DNA of 36,528 nt, from NCBI RefSeq assembly GCF_000380165.1, contig NZ_KB904692.1, positions 1 to 36,528 on the forward strand, read 5' to 3'. Origin of the DNA: Wenjunlia vitaminophila DSM 41686. Its GTDB lineage: Bacteria > Actinomycetota > Actinomycetes > Streptomycetales > Streptomycetaceae. Under the pieces are notes generated by a model. That model did no database searches, was not told the DNA's origin, and was given only the letters and a program-made list of their open reading frames with translations. The position numbers and the translations under genes are program-made. Below, in pieces: positions 7,842-17,906 of the stretch (the stretch's first letter is position 1; each line of letters opens with the position of its first letter).

Positions 7842-8175
7842 GGTGCCCTCCTAGGCCGTCCTGGTCCTCTGGGCCGTGCCCCGGTCCTGGTGCCGCCGCC
7901 GGGGCCGGCGGCGGCACCGTGGCTGTCGGTCCTCCGGCAGCCGGCCCCGCGGGTGCCGACCACCAGGCGGCCGGCACCGCGGATGCCCACCTGGCCGCGG
8001 AACCGTGCCGCTCCCCCCAGTGAACGCCCTCCCGACTGGCGCATCAACAGCGCGTGGGTGCACTCGGACAGCACCTCCGCACCCCCGGCGGGGAACGGGC
8101 GGGCGGGAAGGGTCCGCGGGGCAGGTGCCTGGGCCGCCGGCGCCGCGACCGACCGGACGGTGCCCGCGGGGGCGC
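7842..8175. other. Gap between phoU and the Cys-rich gene, with a strong hairpin
   Basis: I find no supportable gene in these 334 bases. They hold the leader of the Cys-rich gene and the hairpin at 7889-7918. Short frames here have no ribosome binding site and an arginine- and proline-rich translation typical of noncoding high-GC DNA. Confidence 0.6.
7889..7918 (-). terminator. 14-bp hairpin between phoU and the Cys-rich gene
   Basis: GGTGCCGCCGCCGG (7889-7902) and CCGGCGGCGGCACC (7905-7918) form a perfect inverted repeat with a two-base gap. On the minus strand it lies about 260 bases past phoU and 48 bases before the Cys-rich start codon. It may end phoU transcription or act in the 5' leader of the peptide gene. 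Confidence 0.55.
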
Positions 8176-8844
8176 TCAGGTCCCCGGCGTCGCGGACAAC
8201 TCGTCCGCGTGCTCCCCGGTCACCAGGAACACCACCCGCTGCGCCACCGACACGGCGTGGTCGGCGAACCGCTCGTAGTACCGCCCGCACAGCGTCACGT
8301 CCACCGCGGTCTCGATCCCGTGCTGCCACCGGTCGTCCAGCAGGTGCTGGAACAGCGTCCGGTGCAGCAGGTCCATGGCGTCGTCGTCCTGCTCGAGCTG
8401 CATCGCCGCGTCCACGTCCTTGGTGGTGATCACCTGCCCGGCCTTGGCCACCAGGCGCTGCGCGAGCTGGCCCATCTCCAGGATCGTGGGGTGCAGGTCG
8501 GACGGCACCGCGGACGTCGGGTAGCGCAGCCTCGCCACCTTCGCCACGTGCCGGGCCAGGTCGCCGCAGCGTTCCAGGTCCGAGGTCATCCGCAGCGAGG
8601 TGACCACTATCCGCAGGTCCGTGGCGACCGGCTGTTGTCGCGCGAGCAGCGCGATGGCCCGCTGCTCCAGGTCGCGCTGGAGGTCGTCAACCCGTTCGTC
8701 GGCGGCGATGACGCTCTCCGCCAGCTTCAGGTCGGCGTCCAGCAGCGCGGTGGTGGCCCGCCCTATGGCGGACCCGACAAGCCGGGCCATCTCCACCAAG
8801 CCGTCCCCGATCGAGTCCAGCTCCTCGTGGTAGGCGTCGCGCAT
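8176..8844 (-). CDS. phoU: Phosphate signalling complex protein PhoU
   Basis: PhoU links the Pst phosphate importer to the PhoR-type kinase and dampens the phosphate response. The product has 222 residues with the two expected three-helix repeats. Repeat one begins MRDAYHEELDSIGDGLVEMARLVGSAI; metal-binding acidic and His motifs appear in SDLERCGDLARHVAKVA and ERFADHAVSVAQRVVFLVTGE. The ATG at 8844 has GAGAGGA a few bases upstream; longer upstream frames lack support. The gene is divergent from phoR, sharing a control region with a PHO-box-like repeat. Confidence 0.95.
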   Translation of the reverse strand: MRDAYHEELDSIGDGLVEMARLVGSAIGRATTALLDADLKLAESVIAADERVDDLQRDLEQRAIALLARQQPVATDLRIVVTSLRMTSDLERCGDLARHVAKVARLRYPTSAVPSDLHPTILEMGQLAQRLVAKAGQVITTKDVDAAMQLEQDDDAMDLLHRTLFQHLLDDRWQHGIETAVDVTLCGRYYERFADHAVSVAQRVVFLVTGEHADELSATPGT

Positions 8845-8958
8845 CGTCTTCCTCTCCTCATGCCGCGGAGGCACGGCACATGCCTTCCGAGCCTCGAGTC
8901 TGCCCCGAGGAGCCCTCCGGGTGCCACGCTGCGCGACCCGCCTGACCCCCCAGCGCTG

Positions 8959-8991
8959 GAGACCTGAACGCTCGCCCACGGCACGGTGAAC
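8959..8991 (-). promoter_or_regulatory. PHO-box-like direct repeats between phoU and phoR
   Basis: On the minus strand three 11-bp units are in register: GTTCACCGTGC (8981-8991), a degenerate CGTGGGCGAGC (8970-8980) and GTTCAGGTCTC (8959-8969). The first unit carries the exact GTTCACC core of the Streptomyces PhoP box, the third matches 5 of 7. The site is 115 bases before phoU and 75 before phoR, as expected for autoregulation. Confidence 0.65.
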
Positions 8992-9052
8992 TCTTGGCAA
9001 CGTCTCTGCTCAGGACGCCGCCGACCGCTACGGGCCACCCGGGCTCCCCGCC

Positions 9053-9058
9053 TACGCT
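9053..9058 (+). promoter_or_regulatory. -10 box (TACGCT), leaderless start of phoR
   Basis: TACGCT is followed by seven bases and the ATG at 9066. There is no clear Shine-Dalgarno sequence. Confidence 0.55.
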
Positions 9059-9065
9059 GGTGAGC

Positions 9066-10310
9066 ATGGACATCAACGCGGCGGTGGCCGCAGCCAGCGC
9101 GATAGCCGGTCTGTGCACCGGTGTCGTCGCCGCGCTGTCCATTCGCTGGAGCGAACGGGAGCAGGCCGGGCTGACCCGGTCCTCCCTGCACACCGAGGCC
9201 GTCCTGCCACCCGGGGTGGACACCGTGCTGTCCGTGCTGCGTTCCTCCGCCGTGGTGCTTGACGAGGCCGACACCGTGGTCAAGGCCAGCTCCGCCGCCT
9301 ACGCCCTGGGGTTGGTGCGCGGCGGCCGGCTCGCGGTGGACCGGATGCTCCAGATGGCCAGGGAAACCCGGAGGGACGGCGAGATACGCCAGATCGAGCT
9401 GGATCTGCCGCGCCGCGGCAGCGGACGCGGGGAGGCGCTCGCCGTCTCCGCCCGGGTCGCCCCGCTCGGCTCCCGGCTCGTGCTGTTGCTCGTGGAGGAC
9501 CTGACCGAGGCCCGCAGGATCGAGGCGGTGCGCCGGGACTTCGTGGCGAACGTCAGCCACGAGCTGAAGACGCCCGTGGGCGCGCTGTCCCTGCTCTCCG
9601 AGGCGGTGATGGACGCCAGCGACGACCCGGAGGCCGTGATCAGGTTCGCCGGCCGGATGCAGGTCGAGTCCACCCGGCTGACCAACCTGGTCCAGGAGCT
9701 GATCGACCTGTCCCGGGTGCAGAACGACCACCCGATGCAGGACGCCGAACCGGTCGCGGTGGACGACCTGGTCAACGAGGCCGTCGACCGCTGCCGTAGC
9801 CAGGCCAACACCAAGCAGATCACCATGGCCTCGGGGCCGGCCCCGGGGCTGCGCGTCTTCGGCAACCGAGGCCAGCTCGCCGCCGCGCTCGGCAACCTCG
9901 TCGAGAACGCGGTCAACTACAGCCCCTCGCGGACCCGGGTCGGCATCGCCGGCCGCCGGATCACCGCTGGGGGCGTCAACCTCGTTGAGATCTCCGTCAC
10001 GGACCAGGGCATCGGCATCCCGGAGCGCGACCGGGAGCGGATCTTCGAACGGTTCTACCGGGTCGATCCGGCGCGTTCCCGCGCCACCGGTGGCACCGGT
10101 CTTGGCCTGTCCATCGTCAAGCATGTGGCCGCCTCGCACGGCGGGGAGGTCACGGTGTGGAGTGCCGAGGGCCAGGGCTCCACCTTCACCCTGCGCCTGC
10201 CGGAAGCGGCGCACCCCCGTCGCGACGGACGTGACAGCAAGGCCCCGGACCGGCAGGACCCCCTGCCGGGCACCCTCCCGTCCCTACCCGCCCCGGAGGT
10301 CCTGCCGTGA
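9066..10310 (+). CDS. phoR: Phosphate-responsive sensor histidine kinase (PhoR/SenX3 type)
   Basis: The protein has 414 residues. One hydrophobic segment spans about residues 5-26, then a PAS-like sensor region follows (about 55-150). A HisKA domain carries the phospho-acceptor His165 in DFVANVSHELKTPVGAL. The ATPase domain shows the N box (LGNLVENAVNYSP), G1 (DQGIGIP) and G2 (TGGTGLGLSIVKH). This is the SenX3/PhoR organisation, and its place between phoU and phoP fixes the pathway. The gene overlaps phoP by the four bases GTGA, so the two are translationally coupled. The longer upstream frame starting at 8994 is not used because the -10 box falls inside it. Confidence 0.94.
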   Translation: MDINAAVAAASAIAGLCTGVVAALSIRWSEREQAGLTRSSLHTEAVLPPGVDTVLSVLRSSAVVLDEADTVVKASSAAYALGLVRGGRLAVDRMLQMARETRRDGEIRQIELDLPRRGSGRGEALAVSARVAPLGSRLVLLLVEDLTEARRIEAVRRDFVANVSHELKTPVGALSLLSEAVMDASDDPEAVIRFAGRMQVESTRLTNLVQELIDLSRVQNDHPMQDAEPVAVDDLVNEAVDRCRSQANTKQITMASGPAPGLRVFGNRGQLAAALGNLVENAVNYSPSRTRVGIAGRRITAGGVNLVEISVTDQGIGIPERDRERIFERFYRVDPARSRATGGTGLGLSIVKHVAASHGGEVTVWSAEGQGSTFTLRLPEAAHPRRDGRDSKAPDRQDPLPGTLPSLPAPEVLP

Positions 10311-10987
10311 CCCGAGTGCTCGTCGTCGAGGACGAGGAATCGTTCAGCGACGCCCTGTCGTACATGCTCCGCAAAGAAGGCTTCGAGGTCGCCATCGCCC
10401 CGACCGGCCCCGACGCGCTGGACGCGTTCGAGCGCAACGGAGCCGACCTGGTGCTGCTCGACCTGATGCTGCCCGGGCTGCCCGGCACCGAGGTGTGCCG
10501 GCAGCTCCGCAACAGATCCAACGTCCCGGTGATCATGGTGACTGCCAAGGACAGCGAGATCGACAAGGTCGTGGGCCTGGAGATCGGCGCGGACGACTAC
10601 GTGACCAAGCCGTTCTCGTCGCGGGAACTGGTGGCCAGGATCCGCGCCGTGCTGCGCCGGCGGGGCGAACCCGAGGAGGTCGCGCCCGCCGCCCTGGAGG
10701 CCGGCCCGGTCCGGATGGACGTGGAGCGGCACGTGGTGACCGTCAGCGGCGCCAAGGTGGACCTGCCGCTGAAGGAGTTCGACCTGCTGGAGATGCTGCT
10801 GCGCAACGCGGGCCGGGTGCTCACCCGGATGCAGCTCATCGACCGGGTGTGGGGCGCCGACTACGTCGGTGACACCAAGACCCTGGACGTGCACGTGAAA
10901 CGGCTCCGGGCGAAGATCGAGCCGGACCCGGGGACCCCGCGTTACCTGGTCACCGTGCGCGGCCTCGGGTACAAGTTCGAGCCCTGA
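10307..10987 (+). CDS. phoP: Phosphate-regulon response regulator, OmpR family (PhoP/RegX3 type)
   Basis: This 226-residue regulator has a receiver domain with the acidic pair in VVEDEE, phospho-acceptor Asp52 in LVLLDLMLPG, Thr79 in MVTAK and Lys101 in VTKPFSS. A winged-helix DNA-binding domain follows, with the usual LKEFDLLEMLLRNAGRVLTRMQLIDRVWG and the wing ending RGLGYKFEP. It would bind GTTCACC repeats such as the one at 8959-8991. It starts with GTG inside the phoR stop codon and ends 24 bases before a terminator. Confidence 0.95.
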   Translation: MTRVLVVEDEESFSDALSYMLRKEGFEVAIAPTGPDALDAFERNGADLVLLDLMLPGLPGTEVCRQLRNRSNVPVIMVTAKDSEIDKVVGLEIGADDYVTKPFSSRELVARIRAVLRRRGEPEEVAPAALEAGPVRMDVERHVVTVSGAKVDLPLKEFDLLEMLLRNAGRVLTRMQLIDRVWGADYVGDTKTLDVHVKRLRAKIEPDPGTPRYLVTVRGLGYKFEP

Positions 10988-11010
10988 GCCGATCGACGGG
11001 CCACGGGAGC

Positions 11011-11046
11011 ACGGGTGGGGCCGCCGGACCCGGCGGCCCCACCCGT
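11011..11046. terminator. Bidirectional terminator between phoP and the lipoprotein gene
   Basis: ACGGGTGGGGCCGCCG (11011-11026) pairs perfectly over 16 bp with 11031-11046 around the loop GACC. Both flanking genes end within 25 bases of it. Confidence 0.85.
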
Positions 11047-11052
11047 CCCGCG

Positions 11053-11787
11053 TCAGTGACCGCTCTCGGCCTCGTCGCCGGCCTTGGCGCTCTGGCTGGC
11101 GTTGGGGCTGGCCGGAGGGGTGTTCGAGGCCTTGCCGGCGTCGGCGGACGACTCGCCGCCGGCCTCGGTCTCGGCGTCGGCCGGCTCCCCGTCCTCGGCG
11201 CCCTCGTTCCCCTCGGCGCCGGCCGGCGGGGTCTCCCCGGCCTGCTCCGCCGTGCTCGACGGGGTGGCGGAGGGGCTGGGGGTGGCGGCCCACGGCGTGT
11301 AGAAGTCCTCGTCCGGCACCACGCTCGCCTCCAGCGGCACGTCACCGGCCTCGCTGAAGGCGAAGGTCACCGTCCGGAACCGGCCGAGCGCCTCGCTCAT
11401 CTCGTCGGACGCGTCCGGCAGCGTCGCCGAGGCGCCGTCCTTGCCGCCGATCCGCACCGTGCCGCCCGCCGGCACGGTGATGCCGGACTCGCCCTTGGGG
11501 CCGGCCAGCTCCAGCGGGGTGGAGAGGCCCTTGATGGTCACCGACTCCAGCGTCTGGGACGTGGACGTGTTGTTCACGACCGAGGCGGTGACCGCCACCG
11601 GCTGGTCCTCGCCCTCGCTGACGATCACCACGCCGCTCTGGATCTTGATGCCCCCGACGGAGGTCTCGGGGTTGTCGGGCTTGATGCCGAGGCTGGCCGC
11701 GTCGTTGCCGGCCGCGCACGCGGACAGGGAAGCGGTGGCCAGGACGAGAGAGGCGGCGAGGACGCCGCGTCGAAGGCTGCGGCTCAC
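11053..11787 (-). CDS. Secreted lipoprotein with acidic low-complexity tail
   Basis: The product has 244 residues. It starts with a lipoprotein signal peptide (MSRSLRRGVLAASLVLATASLSACAA), with the lipobox LSAC placing the lipidated Cys at about residue 24. The middle (about 40-165) is a beta-rich domain (SGVVIVSEGEDQPVAVTASVVNNTSTSQTLESV) that resembles the copper-chaperone-like domain (DUF461/PCuAC) seen in actinobacterial lipoproteins, but I see no clear Met/His copper motif. The last 75 residues are Ala/Glu/Pro/Ser-rich and probably disordered. The start is a GTG with AAGGAG about eleven bases upstream. It faces phoP across a terminator and is divergent from carD. Confidence 0.8.
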   Translation of the reverse strand: MSRSLRRGVLAASLVLATASLSACAAGNDAASLGIKPDNPETSVGGIKIQSGVVIVSEGEDQPVAVTASVVNNTSTSQTLESVTIKGLSTPLELAGPKGESGITVPAGGTVRIGGKDGASATLPDASDEMSEALGRFRTVTFAFSEAGDVPLEASVVPDEDFYTPWAATPSPSATPSSTAEQAGETPPAGAEGNEGAEDGEPADAETEAGGESSADAGKASNTPPASPNASQSAKAGDEAESGH

Positions 11788-12301
11788 GGCGGCGGCTTCT
11801 CCTTCGGGTGGTTGTCCGGTGGTACAGGATCTTCCAGCGCACTTAGGTTACCGAGCCGCTCCCGGCCGACCGCACCGGCCCACCCACGACCGGCCCGGCG
11901 CCGGTGGCGCCGTCTGCCGGCAGGAGCACCGGAGGGCGCCGGCAGGGGGACCGCACGCGACGAGAACCGCGTTTGCCGGCGGGGGGCGACAAGATCAGGA
12001 ATACGATCGAGAACGTGTTCCGCCAAACAGGCCCGATTATGGCTCGAGTGTCACTCGTCCGTCATTTGCCTCGGATCTTGCTCCGAACGGTCGAACGCAC
12101 TCCCACCGGGCATCCTCGAGGTCTGGACAACGCGGACGGATCGACACGCGCTCGCCGCACTCAAAGACGGGTAACGGGTGCCATTCGCGGCTTCCCCAGA
12201 ACCGCTCCGACCTGCGCAGACCTCGTCCCCGACCTGAGCCGCAGCACGCTCAAGCCGCTCTTGTCAAGCCCCGAGATGTGCTCTGACCTGCGCAAACGCC
12301 A
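11788..12301. other. Long intergenic region upstream of carD
   Basis: About 510 bases hold no frame that looks like a protein. A palindrome CGAGTG-T-CACTCG lies at 12045-12057. The 13-mer GACCTGCGCAGAC (12209-12221) recurs with one change at 12285-12297, 76 bases apart, just before the carD promoter. Neither is assigned to a regulator. Confidence 0.5.
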
Positions 12302-12330
12302 TTCAAGTGCACACGTTCCCGTGTTACCCT
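12302..12330 (+). promoter_or_regulatory. Sigma-70-type promoter of carD
   Basis: TTCAAG (12302-12307), a 17-base spacer and TACCCT (12325-12330) form a housekeeping-type promoter. Transcription would start near 12337, leaving a short leader that contains the ribosome binding site GGAAGGGG (12341-12348). Confidence 0.6.
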
Positions 12331-12358
12331 GGAAAGCCACGGAAGGGGTACCTGTCAC

Positions 12359-12841
12359 ATGACGTTCAAGGTTGGCGACACCGTGGTCTACCCCCATCAC
12401 GGGGCCGCGCTGATCGAAGCCATCGAAATTCGGCAGATCAAGGGCGTGGAAAGGACCTATCTGGTGCTCAAGGTCGCCCAGGGCGACTTGACGGTACGCG
12501 TGCCGGCGGACAATGCGGAGTTCGTCGGAGTGCGCGACGTGGTTGGCCAGGAAGGGCTGGACCGGGTCTTCGAGGTGCTGCGCGCGCCGTACACCGAGGA
12601 GCCCACCAACTGGTCCCGGCGTTACAAGGCGAACCTCGAGAAGCTCGCCTCCGGTGACGTGATCAAGGTTGCCGAGGTGGTACGCGACCTGTGGCGCCGC
12701 GAGCGCGAACGCGGCCTTTCGGCCGGGGAGAAGCGCATGCTGGCCAAGGCCCGGCAGATCCTGGTCAGTGAGCTCGCGCTGGCCGAGAACACCAACGAGG
12801 ACAAGGCCGAGGCGCTCCTCGACGAGGTACTGGCCTCCTGA
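12359..12841 (+). CDS. carD: RNA polymerase-binding transcription factor CarD
   Basis: CarD binds the RNA polymerase beta subunit and stabilises the open promoter complex, mainly at rRNA and other housekeeping promoters. The 160-residue length is normal. The N-terminal polymerase-interaction domain reads [21 protein letters not shown] with a conserved [16 protein letters not shown]. The C-terminal helical domain has the [17 protein letters not shown] segment, whose Trp wedges into the upstream edge of the bubble in studied homologues. The start is an ATG with GGAAGGGG about ten bases upstream. ispD lies 511 bases downstream. Confidence 0.96.
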   Translation: MTFKVGDTVVYPHHGAALIEAIEIRQIKGVERTYLVLKVAQGDLTVRVPADNAEFVGVRDVVGQEGLDRVFEVLRAPYTEEPTNWSRRYKANLEKLASGDVIKVAEVVRDLWRRERERGLSAGEKRMLAKARQILVSELALAENTNEDKAEALLDEVLAS

Positions 12842-13352
12842 CGCCTTCCGCCGCGACGCTCGGCCGAGCCCACGGTGTGGACCCCGAAGGTGCCGAACCC
12901 AGGGAAACTCCCGCGCGGACCCCTGGAGCCCCGGAACCTCGATCCACGGAACCGAACGGCACGGTCGGGCGCTTCGGCGCGCCCGGGTGCCCGACGCCCC
13001 AGTGCCCGACGCCTGAGTGCCCGACGGGGCCTCGAGGTGTTCTCCACCGCGACCCCGTCCACAGTCCACGCCGCCAGTCGGACCGACCGGGCCCGCGGCC
13101 GGCGAACCGCGCGCCGAACACCCGACCCGCCCCCGTTGTCGATGGCTCCTCGCCTCCCTACGACCGCGTGTGCCCGCGGCGGTCCGCCCGGGACAACACG
13201 GTGCTCCACTCCCACGTGACCTGCGTTTCCACAGGGGCATCGCTGCGATCTTCCGGTGCGACGCTGCGCCGGAGCATCGGGCACGGATACCATCCGGTCG
13301 TCACGGAAGGGGCCGGACGGTGTGCCGTGCCCGGCACGTTGAGGCGATACCC
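12842..13352. other. Gap between carD and ispD
   Basis: No supportable gene is seen in 511 bases. It contains the tandem repeat at 12987-13031 and the upstream region of ispD. Frames on both strands are Arg/Pro/Gly-rich without ribosome binding sites. Confidence 0.55.
12987..13031. repeat. Three tandem 15-bp repeats
   Basis: GTGCCCGACGCCCCA, GTGCCCGACGCCTGA and GTGCCCGACGGGGCC follow each other directly, sharing the first ten bases. They lie in the carD-ispD gap and look like a small slippage array. Confidence 0.7.
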
Positions 13353-14096
13353 ATGTCGACTAAGGAAGCAAACCTGACGACCGCAGCGGTCATTCCCGCC
13401 GCGGGCCGAGGAGTTCGGCTCGGCCCCGGGGCCCCGAAGGCGCTGCGGACGCTCGGGGGTGTGCCCATGCTGGTGCACGCCGTCCGCGCGCTGCTGCGCG
13501 CCCGAGCGGTGACCCTGGTCGTCGTGGTGGCGCCCCCGGACGGCGCGGTCGAGGTCCGGCTGCTGCTGGACAGCCACGGCCTGCCGGAGGGCAAGGAGAT
13601 ACTCGTCGTTCCCGGTGGGGCCACCCGGCAGGACTCGGTCCGGCTCGGTCTCGAGGCCCTGCCGGACGACGTGGGCACCGTGCTGGTGCACGACGCCGCC
13701 CGCCCACTGGTCCCGGTGGACATGGTGGACGCGGTGGCGGCGGCGGTGTGCGAGGGCGCACCGGCGGTCGTGCCCGCGCTCCCGCTGGCCGACACCGTCA
13801 AGCAGGTGGAACCGCGGGACCACGGCCCGGAACCCGTGGTCGGCACCCCCGAGCGCGCCCTGTTGCGTGCCGTGCAGACCCCGCAGGGGTTCCGTCGGGA
13901 CGTCCTGGTCTCCGCGCACCTCAGGGTGCCCGCGGAGGGCGAGGGCGCCACCGACGACGCCGGGATGGTGGAACGGCTGGGGACCCCCGTGGTGGTGGTG
14001 CCCGGCCACGAGGAGGCGTTCAAGGTGACCCGACCGCTGGACCTGGTCCTGGCCGAGGCCGTGCTCGCCCGCCGGAGGGCCGCCGATGACTTCTGA
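13353..14096 (+). CDS. ispD: 2-C-methyl-D-erythritol 4-phosphate cytidylyltransferase
   Basis: IspD makes CDP-methylerythritol from MEP and CTP in the non-mevalonate isoprenoid pathway. The 247-residue protein shows the CTP-binding loop [34 protein letters not shown], the VHDAARPLV metal and substrate motif, QTPQGFR and TDDAGMVE. I start at ATG 13353, which has GAGG eight bases upstream; the same frame stays open much further upstream but reads as noncoding. The gene overlaps ispF by 11 bases, so the two are probably co-translated. Confidence 0.95.
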   Translation: MSTKEANLTTAAVIPAAGRGVRLGPGAPKALRTLGGVPMLVHAVRALLRARAVTLVVVVAPPDGAVEVRLLLDSHGLPEGKEILVVPGGATRQDSVRLGLEALPDDVGTVLVHDAARPLVPVDMVDAVAAAVCEGAPAVVPALPLADTVKQVEPRDHGPEPVVGTPERALLRAVQTPQGFRRDVLVSAHLRVPAEGEGATDDAGMVERLGTPVVVVPGHEEAFKVTRPLDLVLAEAVLARRRAADDF

Positions 14097-14622
14097 GCCG
14101 ACGCGGTCGGGCGCGCCCCTGCCGCCGGCCCCCGAGCCCCGCTTCCCGCTGCCCCGCACCGGGGTCGGCACCGACGTCCACGCCTTCGAGGAGGGGCGTC
14201 CGCTGTGGGTGGCGGGGCTGTGCTGGCCGGAGTCCGGTCACGGCCTCGCCGGTCACTCCGACGGTGACGTGGCCGCCCACGCCGCGTGTGACGCCCTGTT
14301 CTCCGCGGCGGGGATCGGCGATCTCGGCGCTCACTTCGGCACCGACAGGCCCGAGTGGTCGGGGGCGTCAGGCGTCGCCCTGCTCACCGAGGCCGCGCGG
14401 ATCGTCCGGGCGTCCGGCTTCGCCATCGGGAACGTGGCGATCCAGGTGATCGGGGTCCGCCCGAAGATCGGCAAGAGGCGGCAGGAGGCCGAGGCCGCCC
14501 TGTCCGCCGCCGTCGGAGCCCCGGTGTCGGTGTCCGGCACCACCACCGACGGACTCGGTCTGACCGGTCGGGCCGAGGGGCTCGCCGCGATCGCCACCGC
14601 CCTGGTGGTGCCGGCCGGCTGA
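14086..14622 (+). CDS. ispF: 2-C-methyl-D-erythritol 2,4-cyclodiphosphate synthase
   Basis: IspF cyclises CDP-ME 2-phosphate to ME-2,4-cyclodiphosphate with release of CMP. The zinc ligands are seen in GVGTDVHAF and further His/Asp in [28 protein letters not shown]. The CMP-side motif [14 protein letters not shown] closes the protein. The 178 residues include about 25 extra N-terminal Pro-rich residues compared with a typical 158-residue enzyme. The ATG has GGAGGG close upstream and lies inside the end of ispD. IspD and IspF are separate proteins here, not the fusion found in some bacteria. Confidence 0.95.
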   Translation: MTSEPTRSGAPLPPAPEPRFPLPRTGVGTDVHAFEEGRPLWVAGLCWPESGHGLAGHSDGDVAAHAACDALFSAAGIGDLGAHFGTDRPEWSGASGVALLTEAARIVRASGFAIGNVAIQVIGVRPKIGKRRQEAEAALSAAVGAPVSVSGTTTDGLGLTGRAEGLAAIATALVVPAG

Positions 14623-14642
14623 GCCGCCCTCCGGTCCCTCCA

Positions 14643-14659
14643 GGTCCCGGGCCGGGACC
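14643..14659. terminator. Short hairpin after ispF
   Basis: GGTCCCGG (14643-14650) and CCGGGACC (14652-14659) form an inverted repeat 21 bases past the ispF stop. The loop is tight, so the working stem is probably six pairs; a modest terminator at best. Confidence 0.45.
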
Positions 14660-14781
14660 GGCATCCGGCGAACACCCCACCAACGGCGGTATCGCGCACC
14701 GCGGGAGCTCCTGGCCACGGGGTGCACCATGGAGGGAACCGCACCTCCACGCTCACCTTTCCAGAGACGAGGCGATCGACT

Positions 14782-15177
14782 GTGGCCACCGCACTGCCCG
14801 AGGCGCTGAGGAACCTCGTCGACGAGCCGGTCTTCGCCACCCTGGCGACCATCCAGCCCGACGGCAGCCCCCAGGTATCCGTCGTGTGGGTGAAACGTGA
14901 CGGCGACGACGTGCTGTTCTCCACCGTCGAGGGCCGTCGGAAGCACCTCAACGTCGCCCGCGACCCGCGGGTCAGCGTGGTCCTCGTCTCCCCGTCGAAC
15001 CCCTACACCTACTTCGAGGTCCGGGGCACGGTGTCCCTGAGCCACGAGGGGGCCAGGGAGCTCATCGACGAACTGGCGCGCAAGTACCTGGGTGCCGAGC
15101 GGTACGAGGCTGACGGGCCCGACGACGTCCGGGTGGTGGCACGCGTCACCCCGCGCAAGGTGGTGAGCTGGGGCTGA
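14782..15177 (+). CDS. PPOX-class, probably F420-dependent, flavin/deazaflavin oxidoreductase
   Basis: The 131-residue protein has the split-barrel fold of the pyridoxamine-phosphate-oxidase-like family. Signatures are [51 protein letters not shown] and [27 protein letters not shown], which look like the actinobacterial F420-dependent TIGR03618/Rv1155 group. The substrate cannot be stated. The GTG at 14782 is chosen because GAGG lies nine bases upstream and the protein then begins at the conserved [17 protein letters not shown]; an in-frame ATG at 14722 would add a tail without family resemblance. Confidence 0.85.
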   Translation: MATALPEALRNLVDEPVFATLATIQPDGSPQVSVVWVKRDGDDVLFSTVEGRRKHLNVARDPRVSVVLVSPSNPYTYFEVRGTVSLSHEGARELIDELARKYLGAERYEADGPDDVRVVARVTPRKVVSWG

Positions 15178-15277
15178 GCCCGGTCCGGCGGCGACGGGGC
15201 CCGGCCGCCCGGGCCCCGCGCGCGACGCCGGCGCCCTTCGGGACCGACGGCGTCGTGGGGCACGCCGCCGCGCCCAC

Positions 15278-15283
15278 TACTCT
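15278..15283 (+). promoter_or_regulatory. -10 box (TACTCT), leaderless start of cysS
   Basis: TACTCT is followed after seven bases by the GTG at 15291. The usual ribosome binding site is absent. Confidence 0.55.
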
Positions 15284-15290
15284 TGGGACC

Positions 15291-16688
<1,398 letters not shown>

Positions 16689-16830
16689 TCCGCCCCCGCG
16701 GCGAACCGCCCGTCGAACACCCCCGTCCGTCCCTCCGCACACGGTCCGGCCACACCGACCCGCCGCACCCGAACCACCCCTATGACGGCTGTGTCGCCCC
16801 AGCCGAACCGACACAAGGAAGTTGCAGATC

Positions 16831-17784
16831 ATGGCCGGGAACAGCCAGCCCAGGAACCGCCGCACCTCGTCCAAGAAGGGCGCCCAGGTGGGCACCGGGG
16901 GGCACAGTCGCAAGGCGTTGCGCGGCAAGGGCCCCACTCCGCCCGCCGAGATGCGCAAGGGCCACCCCAAACAGCGCGCCGCCGCGGTCAAGGCCAAACA
17001 GGCGGCCCGTCGCCCGCAGCCGCGCCGCGGCGGCCCCCGGGGCACCGCCGAACTCGTCGTCGGCCGCAACCCGGTGGTGGAGGCGCTGCGCGCCGGGGTG
17101 CCGGCCAGCGCGCTGTACGTCCAGCAGTTCGTCGACAGCGACGACCGGGTGCGCGAGGCACTGACCCTGGCCACCGAGCGGTCCATCCCGCTGATGGAGG
17201 CGCCCCGCGCCGAGCTGGACCGGATGACCAACCACCTCAACCACCAGGGTCTCGCGCTCCAGGTGCCGCCGTACGACTACGCGCACCCCGACGACCTGGT
17301 CCAGGCCGCGCTGGACGCGGGCGCCGCCCCGTTGATCGTGGCCCTGGACGGGGTCACCGACCCGCGCAACCTCGGGGCGGTGGTCCGCTCCGTGGCGGCC
17401 TTCGGCGGCCACGGCGTGGTGGTGCCGGAGCGCCGGGCTGCCGGGATGACCGCCGGGGCCTGGAAGACGTCGGCGGGCACGGCGGCCAGGGTGCCGGTGG
17501 CCCGGGCCACCAACCTCACCCGGGCGCTGGAGGCCTACCAGAAGGCGGGACTGACCGTGGTGGGCCTCGCCGCGGACGGCACCGTGGACCTGACCGAACT
17601 CGAGGTGCTCGACGGGCCCGTGGCCATCGTGGTCGGCTCAGAGGGCCGCGGCCTGTCCCGGCTGGTCGGTGAGACCTGCGACCTGACGGTCCGCATCCCC
17701 ATGCCCGGCGGGGCGGCCGAGTCACTCAACGCCGGCGTGGCCGCGGGCGTGGCGCTGTACGAGGCAGCGCGCCGCAGGGCGTGA
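16831..17784 (+). CDS. rlmB: 23S rRNA (guanosine-2251)-2'-O-methyltransferase RlmB, SpoU/TrmH family
   Basis: RlmB-type enzymes methylate the ribose of G2251 in the peptidyl-transferase P loop. The 317-residue protein begins with about 70 basic, Gly/Pro-rich residues ([17 protein letters not shown] onwards), probably a disordered RNA-binding tail common in actinobacteria. The substrate-binding domain starts at [16 protein letters not shown]. The SPOUT knot motifs are [32 protein letters not shown] and [24 protein letters not shown]. The ATG at 16831 with AAGGAAG upstream is preferred over the ATG nine bases before it. Confidence 0.93.
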   Translation: MAGNSQPRNRRTSSKKGAQVGTGGHSRKALRGKGPTPPAEMRKGHPKQRAAAVKAKQAARRPQPRRGGPRGTAELVVGRNPVVEALRAGVPASALYVQQFVDSDDRVREALTLATERSIPLMEAPRAELDRMTNHLNHQGLALQVPPYDYAHPDDLVQAALDAGAAPLIVALDGVTDPRNLGAVVRSVAAFGGHGVVVPERRAAGMTAGAWKTSAGTAARVPVARATNLTRALEAYQKAGLTVVGLAADGTVDLTELEVLDGPVAIVVGSEGRGLSRLVGETCDLTVRIPMPGGAAESLNAGVAAGVALYEAARRRA

Positions 17785-17791
17785 ACGACCG

Positions 17792-17817
17792 GCACGGGGC
17801 GTGGACTCGCCCCGTGC
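17792..17817 (+). terminator. Terminator after rlmB
   Basis: GCACGGGGCG (17792-17801) pairs with CGCCCCGTGC (17808-17817) around a six-base loop, seven bases after the rlmB stop codon. Confidence 0.8.
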
Positions 17818-17906
17818 GCGGGGGGCGGTGGCACGGGGGTGCCGGCGTGCGGCCCACCGGGTCGGTCACAGCGTGTCCTCGGGCAAGTTCACTCGGTTAG
17901 TTCAAT

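Noticed and set aside
7586-8329. 247-codon minus-strand frame between phoU and the gpmA terminator
   Set aside because: It overlaps phoU and the Cys-rich gene in a different frame, has no ribosome binding site and an Arg/Gly/Ala-rich translation.
12987-13031. Possible CRISPR array
   Set aside because: The units are directly adjacent 15-mers without spacers, and no cas gene is present.
12622-13293. Minus-strand frame across the carD-ispD gap
   Set aside because: The translation is low-complexity, partly created by the 15-bp tandem repeats, and extends antisense into carD.
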